Below are positions 53,618 through 64,000 of a DNA stretch of 64,000 bases, in pieces (position 1 is the first letter of the stretch; each line of letters begins with the position of its first letter). Location of the stretch: positions 98,628,237 to 98,692,236 of the forward strand of contig CM041292.1 in NCBI GenBank assembly GCA_023052935.1, given 5' to 3'. Below the pieces are notes generated by a model. It had not been told where the DNA came from, did no database searches, and was given only the letters and a program-made list of their open reading frames with translations. Both the position numbers and the translations under genes were made by a program. Origin of the DNA: Piezodorus guildinii. Lineage: Eukaryota > Arthropoda > Insecta > Hemiptera > Pentatomidae.

Positions 53618-53730
53618 GTATAATCTGAAGATGAGGCAAAAAAATACCTCGAAACGTAATTAAAGTTTTATTTAGGTAAAAATATAATGATAGAGAAGAG
53701 AAAGTTCTAATTATTTTATTCGTAAAAATA
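53618..53730 (+). repeat. Hairpin-GAAACGT motif
   Basis: CTGAAGATGAGGCAAAAAAA then TACCTCGAAACGTAATTAAA: a GAGG/CCTC stem directly before GAAACGT, followed by AGTTTTATTT and AGAGAAGAGAAAGTTCTAAT. The latter block also occurs near 48545-48570. Confidence 0.55.
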
Positions 53731-53849
53731 TTTATATTTAAAAAATACCTTCTTAACCAGCAAAGGAGCTGATATATACTTCAAGATATGATACCAATAA
53801 AATCTCACATACCACAAACAACAATTCTTCGTAAAGCAACACAACCTTA
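53731..53849. other. AT-rich DNA
   Basis: No feature was recognised. Confidence 0.35.
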
Positions 53850-54290
53850 GATCCGCATTTTCACAACGTCGAGGTTTTTCGAATAACACGAGCATATTGC
53901 TAGCCTATGAACAGGCTCGTAAAGAGGCGCCGTTCATAAAAAAATAAAACATTTACGGTTGGAGGAGGCATCATCTCCGTTTTGAAAATAAAAGAGCCCC
54001 CCGGAACATATTTTCTTCTGGAGAGCGTTACATTGTTTCCCCCAGGCAGCCCTCCATTGGGCATCTTCTTTAATAAATCAAGTTGCGCAGGGATTGCTAT
54101 CTCTTCCGCTCCTATCTATTATACAACGGCATCTGGAAGAGGGAGTCTTTATAAATTGATTCAATTCTCTTGCAAAACTCTTGATCTTCTCAATGCATGC
54201 TCCGTAGTAACAGTACGAGATGGAACATGCTTGGATAATTTTAAGACCACAGATTCAAGATATCTAAACAACTTTTGGATTCTTTATTAA
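53850..54290. promoter_or_regulatory. GC-rich unique island 22
   Basis: Non-repetitive, about 440 bp, with a 102-codon open frame (53982-54290) that has no ATG-proximal coding features or known domain and no flanking splice pair. Candidate regulatory element. A single-exon small protein cannot be excluded. Confidence 0.38.
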
Positions 54291-54430
54291 ATCATATTCG
54301 CCTAATCTAACACAAGGTTTGATAAGAAGTAGATATGAGGAAAGATTTAAAATAGGCTTGTGGTACAGATATTACTGAAACATTTAACAAAGCCGTGTTT
54401 CCGTATACAATTATTTTATTGTACTTGTAT

Positions 54431-54695
54431 GTTTGTTTATTCATTTACCGGCACTTTATGCCACTGTGGCAGTACTAAGTTTTGCTAATCCAGGTTTAGT
54501 TAGGATAGGGATCTTTAACGAGTACCTGACACATTTGCACAGGCTCAGGGACCAACATCTTACGAACCTACCGAAAAACGGCGTAGCCAAGAATTTTTGG
54601 CTTCCTTTAAAAAATCCTAGGGCCTCCTACGAGGTTTAAACCAGCCACCTTGGTTATGAAAGGATGTTATGCTAGCCACTACACAGGCAGGTGAA
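54431..54695 (-). mobile_element. tRNA-derived SINE, full length
   Basis: On the minus strand the head carries GTGTAGTGGCTAGCATAACA (A-box-like) and GCTGGTTTAAACCTCG (B-box-like). The body has TACGCCGTTTTTCGGTAGGT, CCTGAGCCTGTGCAAATGTG, TCGTTAAAGATCCCTATCCT and AACTAAACCTGGATTAGCAA, then GGCATAAAGTGCCGGTAAAT. It is the most complete relative of the copy at 41205-41443. Confidence 0.85.
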
Positions 54696-55230
54696 CACCT
54701 ACTAGTTTACTTAAACGGTTCAGACGATATTGATAGAACTAATTGCATTAAAGTACAATAGAATGCCCTTATACATCGGATAGGTTTAATCCTTATTCTC
54801 ATAGGGTTTAGATACCGAATTTTCATCAACCCCAGTAGAGAATATTAAACGATTATTCCTTTAAAAACATCAATGCAGCTTTTTATAATTTCGATAGTAG
54901 GTAAACATTTTAAAAGGCCTTTGTTTTAATGTATTATTGTAAGCGTTTCCGTAGTTACCTTGAGCTAAGATAAGATATGATAAGATAGTACTCTCCTGAC
55001 AGTATGGCATACTTCAGCTATGTGTTTTACACTGAGCAGTTCGTCGCATGCTTAGCGTCATGGTGGTAGATCTCTTTGGATGAGGTGCTCGAGGATTTGT
55101 AGGCGATTCTGTGCTTTCTTCTTGCAGTGATTGCTGCAGCAAGAGCATGGCTTATTTTTATTTATTTAAATTTACTTGGTGGGCTCTCTTCCCACATTGC
55201 CTGTCATCCTCGTCTTGTCTTTTCTTTCAG
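54696..55230. other. Mixed DNA, presumed intron upstream of candidate exon
   Basis: No repeat was recognised. The last 35 bp are strongly pyrimidine-rich (GTCATCCTCGTCTTGTCTTT and TCTTTCAG), forming a very good splice acceptor. Confidence 0.45.
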
Positions 55231-55297
55231 TGGCGTGCCAAATCTGAAGAAGATAATCAGGTACTTTCACGCCGGCCACTTTCCTTGGTCCTTGGAG
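55231..55297 (+). CDS. Candidate coding exon leading into a transmembrane segment
   Basis: Follows a near-ideal acceptor and precedes the donor GTCAGT. In phase 0 it encodes WRAKSEEDNQVLSRRPLSLV then LG, leaving 1 nt. Joined to 61359-61455 (entry with 2 nt), the hydrophobic stretch continues without a break, which supports this frame. A second frame (VPNLKKIIRYFHAGHFPWSL) is also open. The acidic and arginine-rich start followed by a membrane span suggests a cytoplasmic or juxtamembrane region. The protein is not recognised. Confidence 0.45.
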
Positions 55298-55384
55298 GTC
55301 AGTATATAGGCTATTTTATTTTATTTATTTATTGTTTTTTTTTATAGAATTATATGCTATATCCCCGAACATTGATACATTTTG
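55298..55384. other. Presumed intron start
   Basis: AT-rich sequence between the candidate donor and the SINE. No other feature. Confidence 0.35.
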
Positions 55385-55700
55385 GGATCCTTGCACTGAT
55401 CAGGTTTTCAGTATACCGCACGGTACAAAGTCCCAGGTTCGAATCCCGGCGATGGCAGAATAATACCTTAATACAGAATAATTTATTCCGCTATTTCGGC
55501 CAGGTATGAAGACTATCCTGGGGATACGGCTACCCTCTAAAAAGTGGTTGGGGAAATGCTATAACCAAAAAATGGAAAAAGATACCTGACGGCTGAGCAT
55601 AATCTCGGTCTAATTACATCATCATACGTCCGTTCCGCCTAAAAATAGTACGAATGGCTATATGAACTGAACAGTGCGCCTCCTTAGGTTGTAGAGATGC
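55385..55700 (+). mobile_element. tRNA-derived SINE, same family as 44052-44354
   Basis: The B-box AGGTTCGAATCCCGGCGATG (55431-55450) is exact; the A box is degraded. The body shares GTGGTTGGGGAAA-type, CCGTTCCGCCTAAAAATAGT and ACGAATGGCTATATGAACTG with the other copy, and ends GGTTGTAGAGATGCAG. Confidence 0.75.
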
Positions 55701-55849
55701 AGATTATTGTTTGTTGTGTAGAAAATTCACAACTGGGAATAGACATATTGTTTGTAGGTGAAGAGAATATATTTCATTTTTTTTTTTTTTTATTATTATT
55801 TTTTTTTTTATCAATACACCGCAATCAAGTATGTACTTCATTTTTTCAG
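55701..55849. other. T-rich DNA
   Basis: T-runs at about 55777-55810. No other feature. Confidence 0.5.
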
Positions 55850-56300
55850 CATTAGACGGAAGATGCATCTAAAAGCCTACAATGAACACTTCAAACAATG
55901 AACCCTTCTGACACACGGCAGGTAACGCAGGTACACCGGAAGCTCCCAATCATCATCCGCCTACAAAGAGACAGAATGCAGAGCTGATTGGACTGGAACT
56001 CCTAGTCATCGAGGGACTGCGGCGGAGGCGGCGATATGGAAGGCAATTAGCCAACAGATGCCGGCCGCCAGATCACGCCACCTGTTATCAAGCAGAACAC
56101 CGACCTCGGTCCCTGTAACTGTTACTAGTCACGGAACCGGAATCCACAATAATATAACCACCCAACACCTAACTCATTGTTTAAGGGTACCGCTGAGGGT
56201 GATCGATAGCCCAAACAAACAGGGCTGTTCCGTTGGAGATCTTAAACCTTCAGAGCTTCAAAGATGGAGAGGAAAGCGTATTTCCAAAAACTCTGAAAGG
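55850..56300. promoter_or_regulatory. GC-rich unique island 23
   Basis: Non-repetitive, about 450 bp, with a GC peak near 56010-56080 (CGGCGGAGGCGGCGATATGG). The 84-codon frame at 56058-56312 is unrecognised. Candidate regulatory element. Confidence 0.4.
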
Positions 56301-56714
56301 CAGTTACTATAGAATTTCACATTAAAAATAATAATAATAACCAATCAAACCACCCAGACAAAAATAAAACTAAATTACTAAAATATAATAATTTTGCATT
56401 AGCTTACAATATTACTTAATACATTAGGAACATGTAATAGAAGTTATACTGGGTGACTTCCGATTCTGAGTTTAGTATTATGAACATTAAACACGAGAAA
56501 TATGATCGTGAATATCTCTTGAATTACCGTCAGTGACTATTTAATAAGACGTAAATGTCTTATACTTACTTTCCCTCTTTGTCCTTGATCTAATTCCATA
56601 AAAATTCTCAATCTTGCACCAGAATCTTACTCACCACCCTGATCCCTATCTACTTCCAATTATTTCTAAAACGATCTTCGCTGGTTAAAACGTCAGCCAG
56701 CTTCTCCACTCATG
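56301..56714. other. AT-rich DNA, nothing recognised
   Basis: No feature was recognised. Confidence 0.45.
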
Positions 56715-56850
56715 TCCTGAGTGCTATCGCTCAGGCTCAGTAGCTTATTAGACTAGTGATGCACTGAATGAGATCCATGGTTCGATTCAGAGTTCTAGAG
56801 TGTGGCTTATTGTATTATTTCTTAATAATGTTTTTAAATTTTTTTAGCTC
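56715..56850 (+). mobile_element. SINE head fragment
   Basis: CTCAGTAGCTTATTAGACTA and ATGGTTCGATTCAGAGTTCT resemble degenerate A and B boxes at tRNA-like spacing. TAGAGTGTGGC follows, the block also present at 12297-12307 and 15557-15640. Confidence 0.5.
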
Positions 56851-58625
56851 AATAACTTAATTTGCATCTGTAAAATAAACACAATAAGCAAATGGGTCTT
56901 AATAAATTAATTATAAACAGAAAAAAAGAAATAACTAACCCCGACAGGCAATAAAACTATCCTAGCTAGGAATACAAAAATAAATAGGATATTGTTCTTA
57001 TTTTTTTTCTAATTGATTCCGATTTTACGAACATCATCTTATGTTTTCATAAAATAAATAAGACAGGAAATATAAGAAAATATTAATATGAAACAATAAT
57101 TTAATCAGTGTTCTTCTATTCCAGTTTAATCTAGAGAAAAATAGAACTACGAAACAATTACAATAGAATCAATAAAACAACAAAAAAGAATTGTAGTAAT
57201 GATGATTTTTAGAACTTAAATTAATGTTTATATATGGTTCTCTATTCAATTGATAATATAATAAATACTTATTGATTATAGCGGTATCCTATTGCCGTTA
57301 GGATATTAAGCTAATACAAATCAAACAAAAGAAGGAGGCGACTCAAGCATAGGCTCAGGATCGATTGACTAAGGGGTCACGTACATGGGCCTCTTTTACA
57401 GTCCCATCCTTAGGCCACTCTCGACGCTCCTATACACCAGCCTAGCTTTAATATTTAATATTTTGTATATATATTGCGATTTCTATAAGAATATAATATT
57501 ACATATTAGGTATTCGATTTGTGATACCACACACTAACAAAAAGGAAGAGAATAGAAAAGTCAGCATTGCTTCAGGTAGAGAAACATGATACATGACACT
57601 CAATAGGTAATAAATAGGGAAGAAAAAACGTAGTTTACAGAAAAACAAGATTTCAATGTTTATATCCTATCAATCTGTTTAACAAAAATATTATAATTTT
57701 AAATCAAATAAAAGAATACCGCAAATATTTAAGTTATATAAGTAACTTGTCAGAATAATACCATAATTTAATGTGTTCAGAATCTGTCATGTCACTTCGA
57801 AAATCTACCGAATTATTAGTTGGGGAATAGACGATATCCACTAAAATTATTAATATTTCTTTAAAAAATAATGAACTAATTTTGCAACAGTTGATTGGAA
57901 AACCTATCATAAAGAATAGATAAGAGAAAAATAGATATGATAACACATACGGTATCACATTAAATGTACATAATATACTGCATATGGGCGTAGTCAGTTA
58001 TTAAATATAGAGAAAAAAACGTTAAATTTTTTCGGAATGAGGAATAACGAAAATGTTAAAAAAATTAATTGAATTTGGTCATAACTCATAAGATTCCATT
58101 CACATCACCCCATAAATCAGTCATATTTATATGGAGAGAAAAAAGTAAAAAGTGTCGAGATCAGAATAATTGAATTATTTCAAAAAATCAAAACAAAGAA
58201 AATATTTAATAACATAAAAAATTAAAATTAGTAATATTTGTTTTACAAATTAGATAATTAACAATTATTATATATTTTTTTAAAATTAATAGTTATTGTA
58301 TTTAATTTCACTTTGAATTATTACATCTTCATGATGTAATAATAATGTTTTATTTATGTATTTATTTGATTAAAAAATAATTTTAAACATTAAATTTTTT
58401 GAAGAAAATCTAAAATTTTGAAAAATTCAGATTATATAAATATTAATTTTTAAATTTGAAACAAATAAGTCTATATTATATGTATTTAGATATAATCTTT
58501 AATATTTTTAGCTTTTTTTTTGTCAAGCGTAGATTGGGATTCGTGAATTTTGGCAACTAGGAATAAAATATTGTATATTTATCCAATGTGATAGATATCA
58601 ATTGACTAATTCACTATGAATTTTT
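56851..58625. other. AT-rich DNA with one small GC patch
   Basis: A GC-richer unique patch lies at 57290-57440. Elsewhere the DNA is very AT-rich (especially 57950-58520), without recognised repeats or frames. Confidence 0.5.
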
Positions 58626-58629
58626 AATA

Positions 58630-58985
58630 ACAGATTCAGACCTTTGTCGAGGGTAATACACACTTGAGAGACAGCTGAAAAAGTTAGTCCCGTCATAGAG
58701 AGTTAGAGAATGATGCAAAAGCAGATAGAAGGCTGGCCAGGGCGGGAAGCATAATTGAAGGCGTATTGAGATCGGTTGCTAACAAATGTGAAATGACATA
58801 TTGTAAATGATTCATGTCCCTGGGCCGAAGCCATCGCATCAATGTTTCACCGGGATGTCATCTGTCCTTTCTTGGTTCCAACATGTTCCTCGTAATTTTC
58901 GCTCCTACCTAATTGTTTGCTTCTTCAGCTATGGATGAGTCTATGCAATTTTCATAGTCCGTTATACCTGCTACGATGGATTTTA
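58630..58985. promoter_or_regulatory. GC-rich unique island 24
   Basis: Non-repetitive, flanked by very AT-rich DNA. Stops occur in all frames. Candidate regulatory element. Confidence 0.38.
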
Positions 58986-59404
58986 CATAGATAAATGTAA
59001 ATAAACAAATTTTGAAGTCCCAACATTCAATATCTAATTACAAAAAAAAACAACAACAGAGTATCCAGTTTATTTAAAAATGTACATACAATGTGTATGA
59101 ACCTGAGATAAAAAATCAAAAATCTTGCTGACAAACCAAAGATTCTTCTTAATATTTCCGATTGGAAAGAATAATTTTTAATTTTTTTTTATGTTTCTCT
59201 AATCTGTGAATTATTGATTTATTTTGAAAATGAATCAAATTTTTTAAATTTGATCGCTTGAGCAGAGGTGATGAAAAATGTCCATGAAACATATTTCGGG
59301 TATGTATGCTATGTTATACCTGCGGATTCCAAGTCATTCAGCTGACAATATTCAGCAATGAACTATATTTTAAATGAAAAATGTAAACAGGATTTTGTGA
59401 TGAA
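58986..59404. other. AT-rich DNA, nothing recognised
   Basis: No feature was recognised. Confidence 0.45.
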
Positions 59405-59910
59405 ATGAAAAATAATTTTTATTCTGGGACATTACGTTCCCTAAGAATAATATACAATGAAACATAATTTAGTGAATTAAATTATAGAAGGTTAATATGA
59501 ATAAAAGATACAAAAAAAAAACAACAGATAACATCGAATGAGTTTAGTTAAGTATTATCAAAGTCTAGATTTATTACGTATGTGCGGAAGTATTGATCTT
59601 TGAGGTGGTTATAAATAATTGGTGTTTGAATGTGGTTAGGGATGACACTTTTCGGAGAGTGGTGGGTAAAGAGTTCAAAAGTATGGTAGCACGGATTATA
59701 AAGTACTTTTCATAGGATGATGTTCTATGAGAGGGTAGGTATAGATCGATAGGTTGGAATCTTGTATTTAGGGTGTGCACAGAAGAGAAGTAAAGAGGTC
59801 AAAGATATAGGTGGGTTTTCTGGTTCGCAAAAATTGGTATGCCAAGTATGTATTTTCTTCGGGATTCGGGATCTTTGATAGAATACCAGCGAGAGACATG
59901 TGATTGTCTA
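59405..59910 (-). pseudogene. CR1/L2-like LINE 3' end (copy 3)
   Basis: The minus-strand frame 59574-59780 includes RFQPIDLYLPSHRTSSYEKY and ATILLNSLPTTLRKVSSLTT, matching the C-terminal layout of copies at 23310 and 30452. The 3' UTR has the conserved GGGAAC/GTCCC-type hairpin near 59422-59445. Confidence 0.75.
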
Positions 59911-60600
59911 TCGATTGACATAAATGGGTTATGAACCTATTCAATTATCTTTAGCTCCTATCATATGCAAATGTTGAATTTATTTCTCGATTTTCAGATA
60001 TTAAATATTACATTAAAATTGGTGCTGCAATTTTTTAAAATAAATTTTCAGAGGCAGTGAAGTTGAATAAACCCGAATCAGGTCCCGAGTCAAAATTGTT
60101 TTCTAGCCTTTGTATTATTCCTTTAATGTAATTAAAAAACAACAACTTTATTTTATTACAAATAAATCATTTAATAAAATGTTTAAACCATTTTTTTAAC
60201 CATATTCAGTCTCCGAACCATTCATGTTGTCTATTAACTTTTGAACCTGGGTGTGCTGATAAGCCTAACGCAATAACTAACACCTTTTTCAGGTTTTATT
60301 TGGACTCAGTTACACCAAGGAAGATCCCGTGAACTCTGCATTTCTTTATAAGTTTTTGGTTAAGTTTCCAATTCAAGTGAATATGAAACGTATAACAAAG
60401 GCATAAGAATTGATCTCTGAGGCCTTTACTGGAAATTATGTAAGGATACAAAAATAAAATATTATAAATGTACGTTAAACATAAAAAAAACTAACACATA
60501 AATCGCATTTTATGTAGACCTTTCACAGTAGAAGATTCGTTACATTCCACAATGAAAGATATTTTATAGAAGGTGATACATTTGGCGGAACATTATGTAA
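59911..60600. other. AT-rich DNA, nothing recognised
   Basis: No feature was recognised. Confidence 0.45.
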
Positions 60601-60860
60601 CAAACTGCTACAAAATATAATAATAACCTCGAGGCAAGGAAGGATCCAGCTGGTGCGGTAAGGATCGAGCAGACTGGGACTTGATGATGACAACCGAACA
60701 AGAGGCGCTATACAGAGGCAGCTCTTTAATCTTGCCTAGGGTCAGCGCTCTCATAAAAGCCACATAACCTTTATACTCTGGGTCCTAGGGGATGTCAGGG
60801 CCTAGTGCAGACTGCTGAATAAACGAAAACTCTTCTCTTCATGGTAAGAAGAAACTGGTC
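60601..60860. promoter_or_regulatory. GC-rich unique island 25
   Basis: Non-repetitive, with stops in all frames. Candidate regulatory element in the presumed intron between 55297 and 61359. Confidence 0.38.
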
Positions 60861-61358
60861 ACATTCTGTGCAATAAAATCAACAGGCCAGTGTATTTAAT
60901 TATCTCATTGAAAATTTATGTTATATAATATTACACATCTACATTGATAAATTAACTCTTGTATTTTGTGTATAAAAGTTTGAAGAACTTAAATAATTAT
61001 ATATATTTTTTTAAATATGTACCACTGAACCCTTACATACCATCCCAACTATAATCGGTTATGACCTATAATGTCTTATTTAAATCTCGAACACAAATCA
61101 TAAGGAATCTTCCACTCAACGATTGATACGGATTCACTGTTTCTTCAACCACGATTTAACTGTTAATTAGCATTCGTACCTAAATGTAAAGGTCAAACAT
61201 TCCTAAATCAGGATGCCCACGTTATAACAATAATGAAAACGAGAAATAAAGCTAGTAAATTATTTTATTTTTCTAGATTTAGATATTTCTGTATAATTTA
61301 TAGTTTTTGAGAAGGGTTTTATTCGTCTAACAAACCAACCCATTTCTTAATTCTACAG
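60861..61358. other. AT-rich DNA, presumed intron
   Basis: Ends in a pyrimidine-containing acceptor, CCATTTCTTAATTCTACAG. No other feature. Confidence 0.45.
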
Positions 61359-61455
61359 CAGCTTCATTCGGCCTGGTCTTCTGTATGGTGGCTCTATGTT
61401 TACTCACATTACCCCTCACTCTGCGAAGAAATCATGGTGATTACAGAATAGGGAG
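61359..61455 (+). CDS. Candidate coding exon with transmembrane helix
   Basis: A 97-nt segment between an acceptor ending TTCTACAG and the donor GTAAAA. Entered with 2 nt it encodes ASFGLVFCMVALCLLTLPLT followed by LRRNHGDYRIG and leaves 2 nt. With the preceding candidate exon this makes about 28 consecutive uncharged residues between RR and RR, the length of one membrane span. Phase 0 also stays open for 30 codons but would end in a stop just before the donor. The family is not recognised. Confidence 0.45.
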
Positions 61456-61649
61456 GTAAAAAAACATGTTGGAACATGTTCCTTCACTCTGGGAGGAAAA
61501 AGCTCTTAGTGCCCATACAATTTTTAAAATATCAACAGTGAAAGTATTCATAAGCTGGTTTCATGTCATATTTTAAAACTATAAAACCTCTTTCTATTCC
61601 CTTAATAGATTCCTCTTCTTTTTCTCCGTAATGTATTTATTACATAATG
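61456..61649. other. AT-rich DNA
   Basis: No feature was recognised. Confidence 0.4.
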
Positions 61650-61800
61650 AAAGTAAAGTTCTACTGGCGACAGGTTGTGTAGGCCTCTGGCCACGCTGTG
61701 AGAATACACTCGGTTCTCGAACTTGAATTCGAACTCAAATCCTTCGGTGTAGTAGACTAGAGTGCTGGCCATACCACTCTCCAGTAAAGTTGTATGAAAG
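61650..61800 (-). mobile_element. Possible SINE remnant
   Basis: On the minus strand GTGGTATGGCCAGCACTCTA and GAGTTCGAATTC have A-box- and B-box-like character at roughly tRNA spacing. The body is not recognised. Confidence 0.4.
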
Positions 61801-61830
61801 GAGAGAATTTCAGTCAAAGTTAATGATAAT

Positions 61831-61918
61831 CGAAAAAAAAATGGTTTGTTGAACTGTCATGCCTAAATGGCTCTTGGTTTAGGCATGACAGTCAATTCAA
61901 CAAACCAATTTTTTTTCG
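61831..61918. repeat. 88-nt hairpin with one 4-nt bulge (miRNA-like shape or small MITE)
   Basis: 61831-61867 and 61878-61918 pair over their length except for an extra four bases in the second arm; the loop is 10 nt (TGGCTCTTGG). The stem includes GGTTTGTTGAA and CTGTCATGCCTAAA. The near-perfect long stem is more typical of a young fold-back element than of a conserved miRNA precursor. No expression evidence. Confidence 0.75.
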
Positions 61919-62329
61919 TGTATTGCTGTTGAGCACAGCGCTCTCTATTTAGTGCATAAGTAATAGAAATAAAGAAAGGGGGGGGGAGATCTATCAATGT
62001 ATATTAATTCATAAGAAATAACGGCACAAACGCAAAACGATTGAGAAAAAGATTCCTCAGAAAATTCAAACATTATTTTATACTTTTCGGATCCACATAT
62101 TTTTATTTTCATTTAGAATTAATATTTTAGAATTTCAAGCTTAAATTCTTGATTCGCAACAACGCAGTTGCGAATAAAAAACAAAACAATAATAATAAAA
62201 ATATTTAAATAATATAGAAAGGATATTCATTAACCATGGGAACTCTCATGGAGTCTATGTTAAAATACACATGGAATTGTAAGCAGCCTAGCTCATTATT
62301 GAAATATCTAATATTATACATTCAGTGAT
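61919..62329. other. AT-rich DNA with a G-run
   Basis: G-run at 61979-61987. Nothing else was recognised. Confidence 0.45.
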
Positions 62330-62810
62330 AGGAAATGAGGTTACCAAGCGTATATATAACACAACGGCGGCATTTCCGAGTAAGGGCCAATTGAATAAAA
62401 TTGTGAGTAAGCTAATTACCGACAGCTAAGGGCGAAGGCAGCGTCGAAAAGTGTATCCACTGGGGATGAATAATAAATAGAAGTGGAAGTGAGCCTGAGG
62501 AATGAAGAAAGAGGTGGATTGTCAGACAATCATAGGATCGGCTGGTCCATAAATGAATAAATAATGAAAGGAAATGCAAATGGAGGAGGAGGAAGGGAGG
62601 CTGCGAAAACTCGGATCCTGCCAGGACCACATTAGAGGAGCCTGTTGAATACATTTCCTCGCGAACGGGAGTAGATCCTGATCAATACCGCCCTGGCGCC
62701 GCTCCTCAGCAACTATCTTTCCACCTGCCGATACCTTACCCTTCGTGTCGTCCTGGCCTCCTGCCAATCCGGTTCACCTTTCCATGTAGGCCAATCAGCA
62801 AGCTAGCTCA
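62330..62810. promoter_or_regulatory. GC-rich unique island 26
   Basis: Non-repetitive, about 480 bp, with TAATTA at 62413-62418 and a purine-rich stretch at 62580-62600. Minus-strand frames (62412-62654, 62522-62767) overlap each other, arguing against coding. Candidate regulatory element. Confidence 0.4.
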
Positions 62811-64000
62811 AAGAAAGGAATTCAGATTTTTTTTTCAACCCTTGGCAAAGATTATTTATGTATGACTATGATTATACGTGACGTCAAATGGGTGGGAATG
62901 TTAAAAAAAAAAGAAGATAAACTTTACAGCAGTATCACAGTATTAAAATACGTGAATGAGCAAAACAGTAAGATTTTGAGACATGTCTTGATGAAGAAAC
63001 ACATTTCAATATAAATTGTGGCACAGAGAGGGTAATAGGAAATACATAGGGATGGCAGATTACAGACAAGTAAGATATATATCAATTTCAGGCTAGTTCT
63101 AGGGAATAAGACAATTAGTTTTTATCGGTGACTAAATATGGGTAATTTTTGGAAGGATTTCGGGTTAAACCTTAGTCCAATAAGTCCAAATAGACCTCAT
63201 AATGGTAAAATATTGAAAAGAATTGAAAGCTTATTGCTATCTACGTGGTTTCCTAACGACTCAGTCTTGTGGGATGCTAAGATCCTCTAGCACCAGATTT
63301 GTTCAACAGGTGCATCATCAAGGGGTATTGTAGGACAGGAAGACATAGATTTCTGACGAAGAGTAGAGGGGGATTTTATTGGTCTTGTCAGGATTTATTT
63401 TCAATCTTCAGTTTCGAATGAACCATTCAACCCTTTTTTAAATAACTGTGATTAAACGAATATGAAGAAAATGGTACGTGAACATGCAACAATTAATTAA
63501 CAAAAAATTCATGGGTGAAATTTCAAATAAGAAATAGTGTCACAATTAGATATCCAGATGTTTTATTTGTGTATTTCTCAGAAGTTGACGAAAATTCATG
63601 GCACTGTTGAGTGTGCGTTGTTAATAACCAAAAGGAAATAGCTTTGGAGTAATGCCGGACCATCAAAAACCAGCAGGACTATAAAAGAAGACGTTAAACA
63701 CAATGAGTGGACTGATAAATGAGTCAGAGCATTAGAGTGCCAAGGGCTTTAAAGAATGTTCATTGGGACCCCTTTTATAAAAGCAAATGAAGAAGTTAAT
63801 CGGCTGGTAGACATATTGAAGTTTTCCTATATTACTATAGGCTTAACTATTTTTTTTTCTTAACGTCCTTTTCAAATCCCTTGGTCAAAATCTGATTAGT
63901 CAACTATTTTTAATTCCATCCCATTCCAACAATATTGTAATAAAGAATAACGTAAAATGTATTCATTTATTTAGTCGCTGTTTTAGGTGACATATATAAA
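62811..64000. other. Mixed to AT-rich DNA, nothing recognised
   Basis: Two modest GC-richer patches (63240-63400, 63600-63780) have no repeat match, splice pair or coding frame. The remainder is AT-rich. Confidence 0.45.

Noticed and set aside
53982..54290. 102-codon + strand frame as a small protein gene
   Set aside because: No coding-like domain, no promoter or splice evidence, in a GC island where chance frames are long.
1..64000. CRISPR arrays, operons, ribosome binding sites, rRNA genes
   Set aside because: No regular spaced direct repeats, no compact gene clusters and no rRNA-like blocks. The window is clearly animal nuclear DNA.

Overview
This is a eukaryotic, intron-rich and repeat-rich window from an AT-rich animal genome, most likely an arthropod and probably an insect. 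The evidence is a cecropia/Hsmar1-type mariner, Jockey-like and CR1-like non-LTR retrotransposons, a Helitron helicase remnant, tRNA-derived SINEs, an LTR element, long TA and CA microsatellites, and no long intact host reading frame. I cannot name the order or species from the sequence.

Most of the window is a mosaic of mobile-element debris on an AT-rich background. The commonest repeat is a coding-free family of about 0.85 kb, called family H here, with roughly a dozen full or partial copies (for example 41921-42760, 45788-46670, 31809-32655). Its asymmetric terminal inverted repeats and GC-rich 3' palindrome suggest a Helentron-associated (HINE/DINE-1-like) element. A mariner (11173-12071) sits inside one copy and LINE fragments sit inside others. 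LINE fragments lie at 5.8, 14.6, 20.2, 21.6, 23.3, 26.3, 28.1, 30.5, 40.2 and 59.4 kb. SINE copies lie at 3.0, 12.9, 29.1, 41.2, 44.1, 54.4 and 55.4 kb. The youngest element is a 3.7-kb LTR retrotransposon (35851-39533) whose two 411-bp LTRs look identical; it carries one 337-codon reading frame and no recognisable pol. A 391-bp MITE with perfect 29-bp inverted repeats lies at 35244-35634.

Between the repeats are about 25 islands of 150-900 bp that are richer in GC and non-repetitive (for example 7320-7910, 13200-13740, 19380-19960, 42840-43720, 46829-47260, 62330-62810). Their spacing, homeodomain-, POU-, kappaB- and E-box-like sites, and lack of consistent coding signal suggest cis-regulatory elements in large introns or a gene desert. 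That is inference: no conservation data can be seen.

Host coding sequence, if present, is thinly spread in small exons. On the + strand, 16674-16790, 55231-55297 and 61359-61455 have good splice signals and compatible phases; joining the last two makes one continuous transmembrane segment flanked by arginines. On the - strand, 47074-47202, 18945-19053 and 5566-5685 are also phase-compatible. All were found by eye and are candidates, not established genes. Other striking structures are a perfect 57-bp inverted repeat with a 2-nt spacer (16061-16176), a miRNA-like hairpin (61831-61918), and a dispersed hairpin-GAAACGT motif reminiscent of Penelope-like elements.
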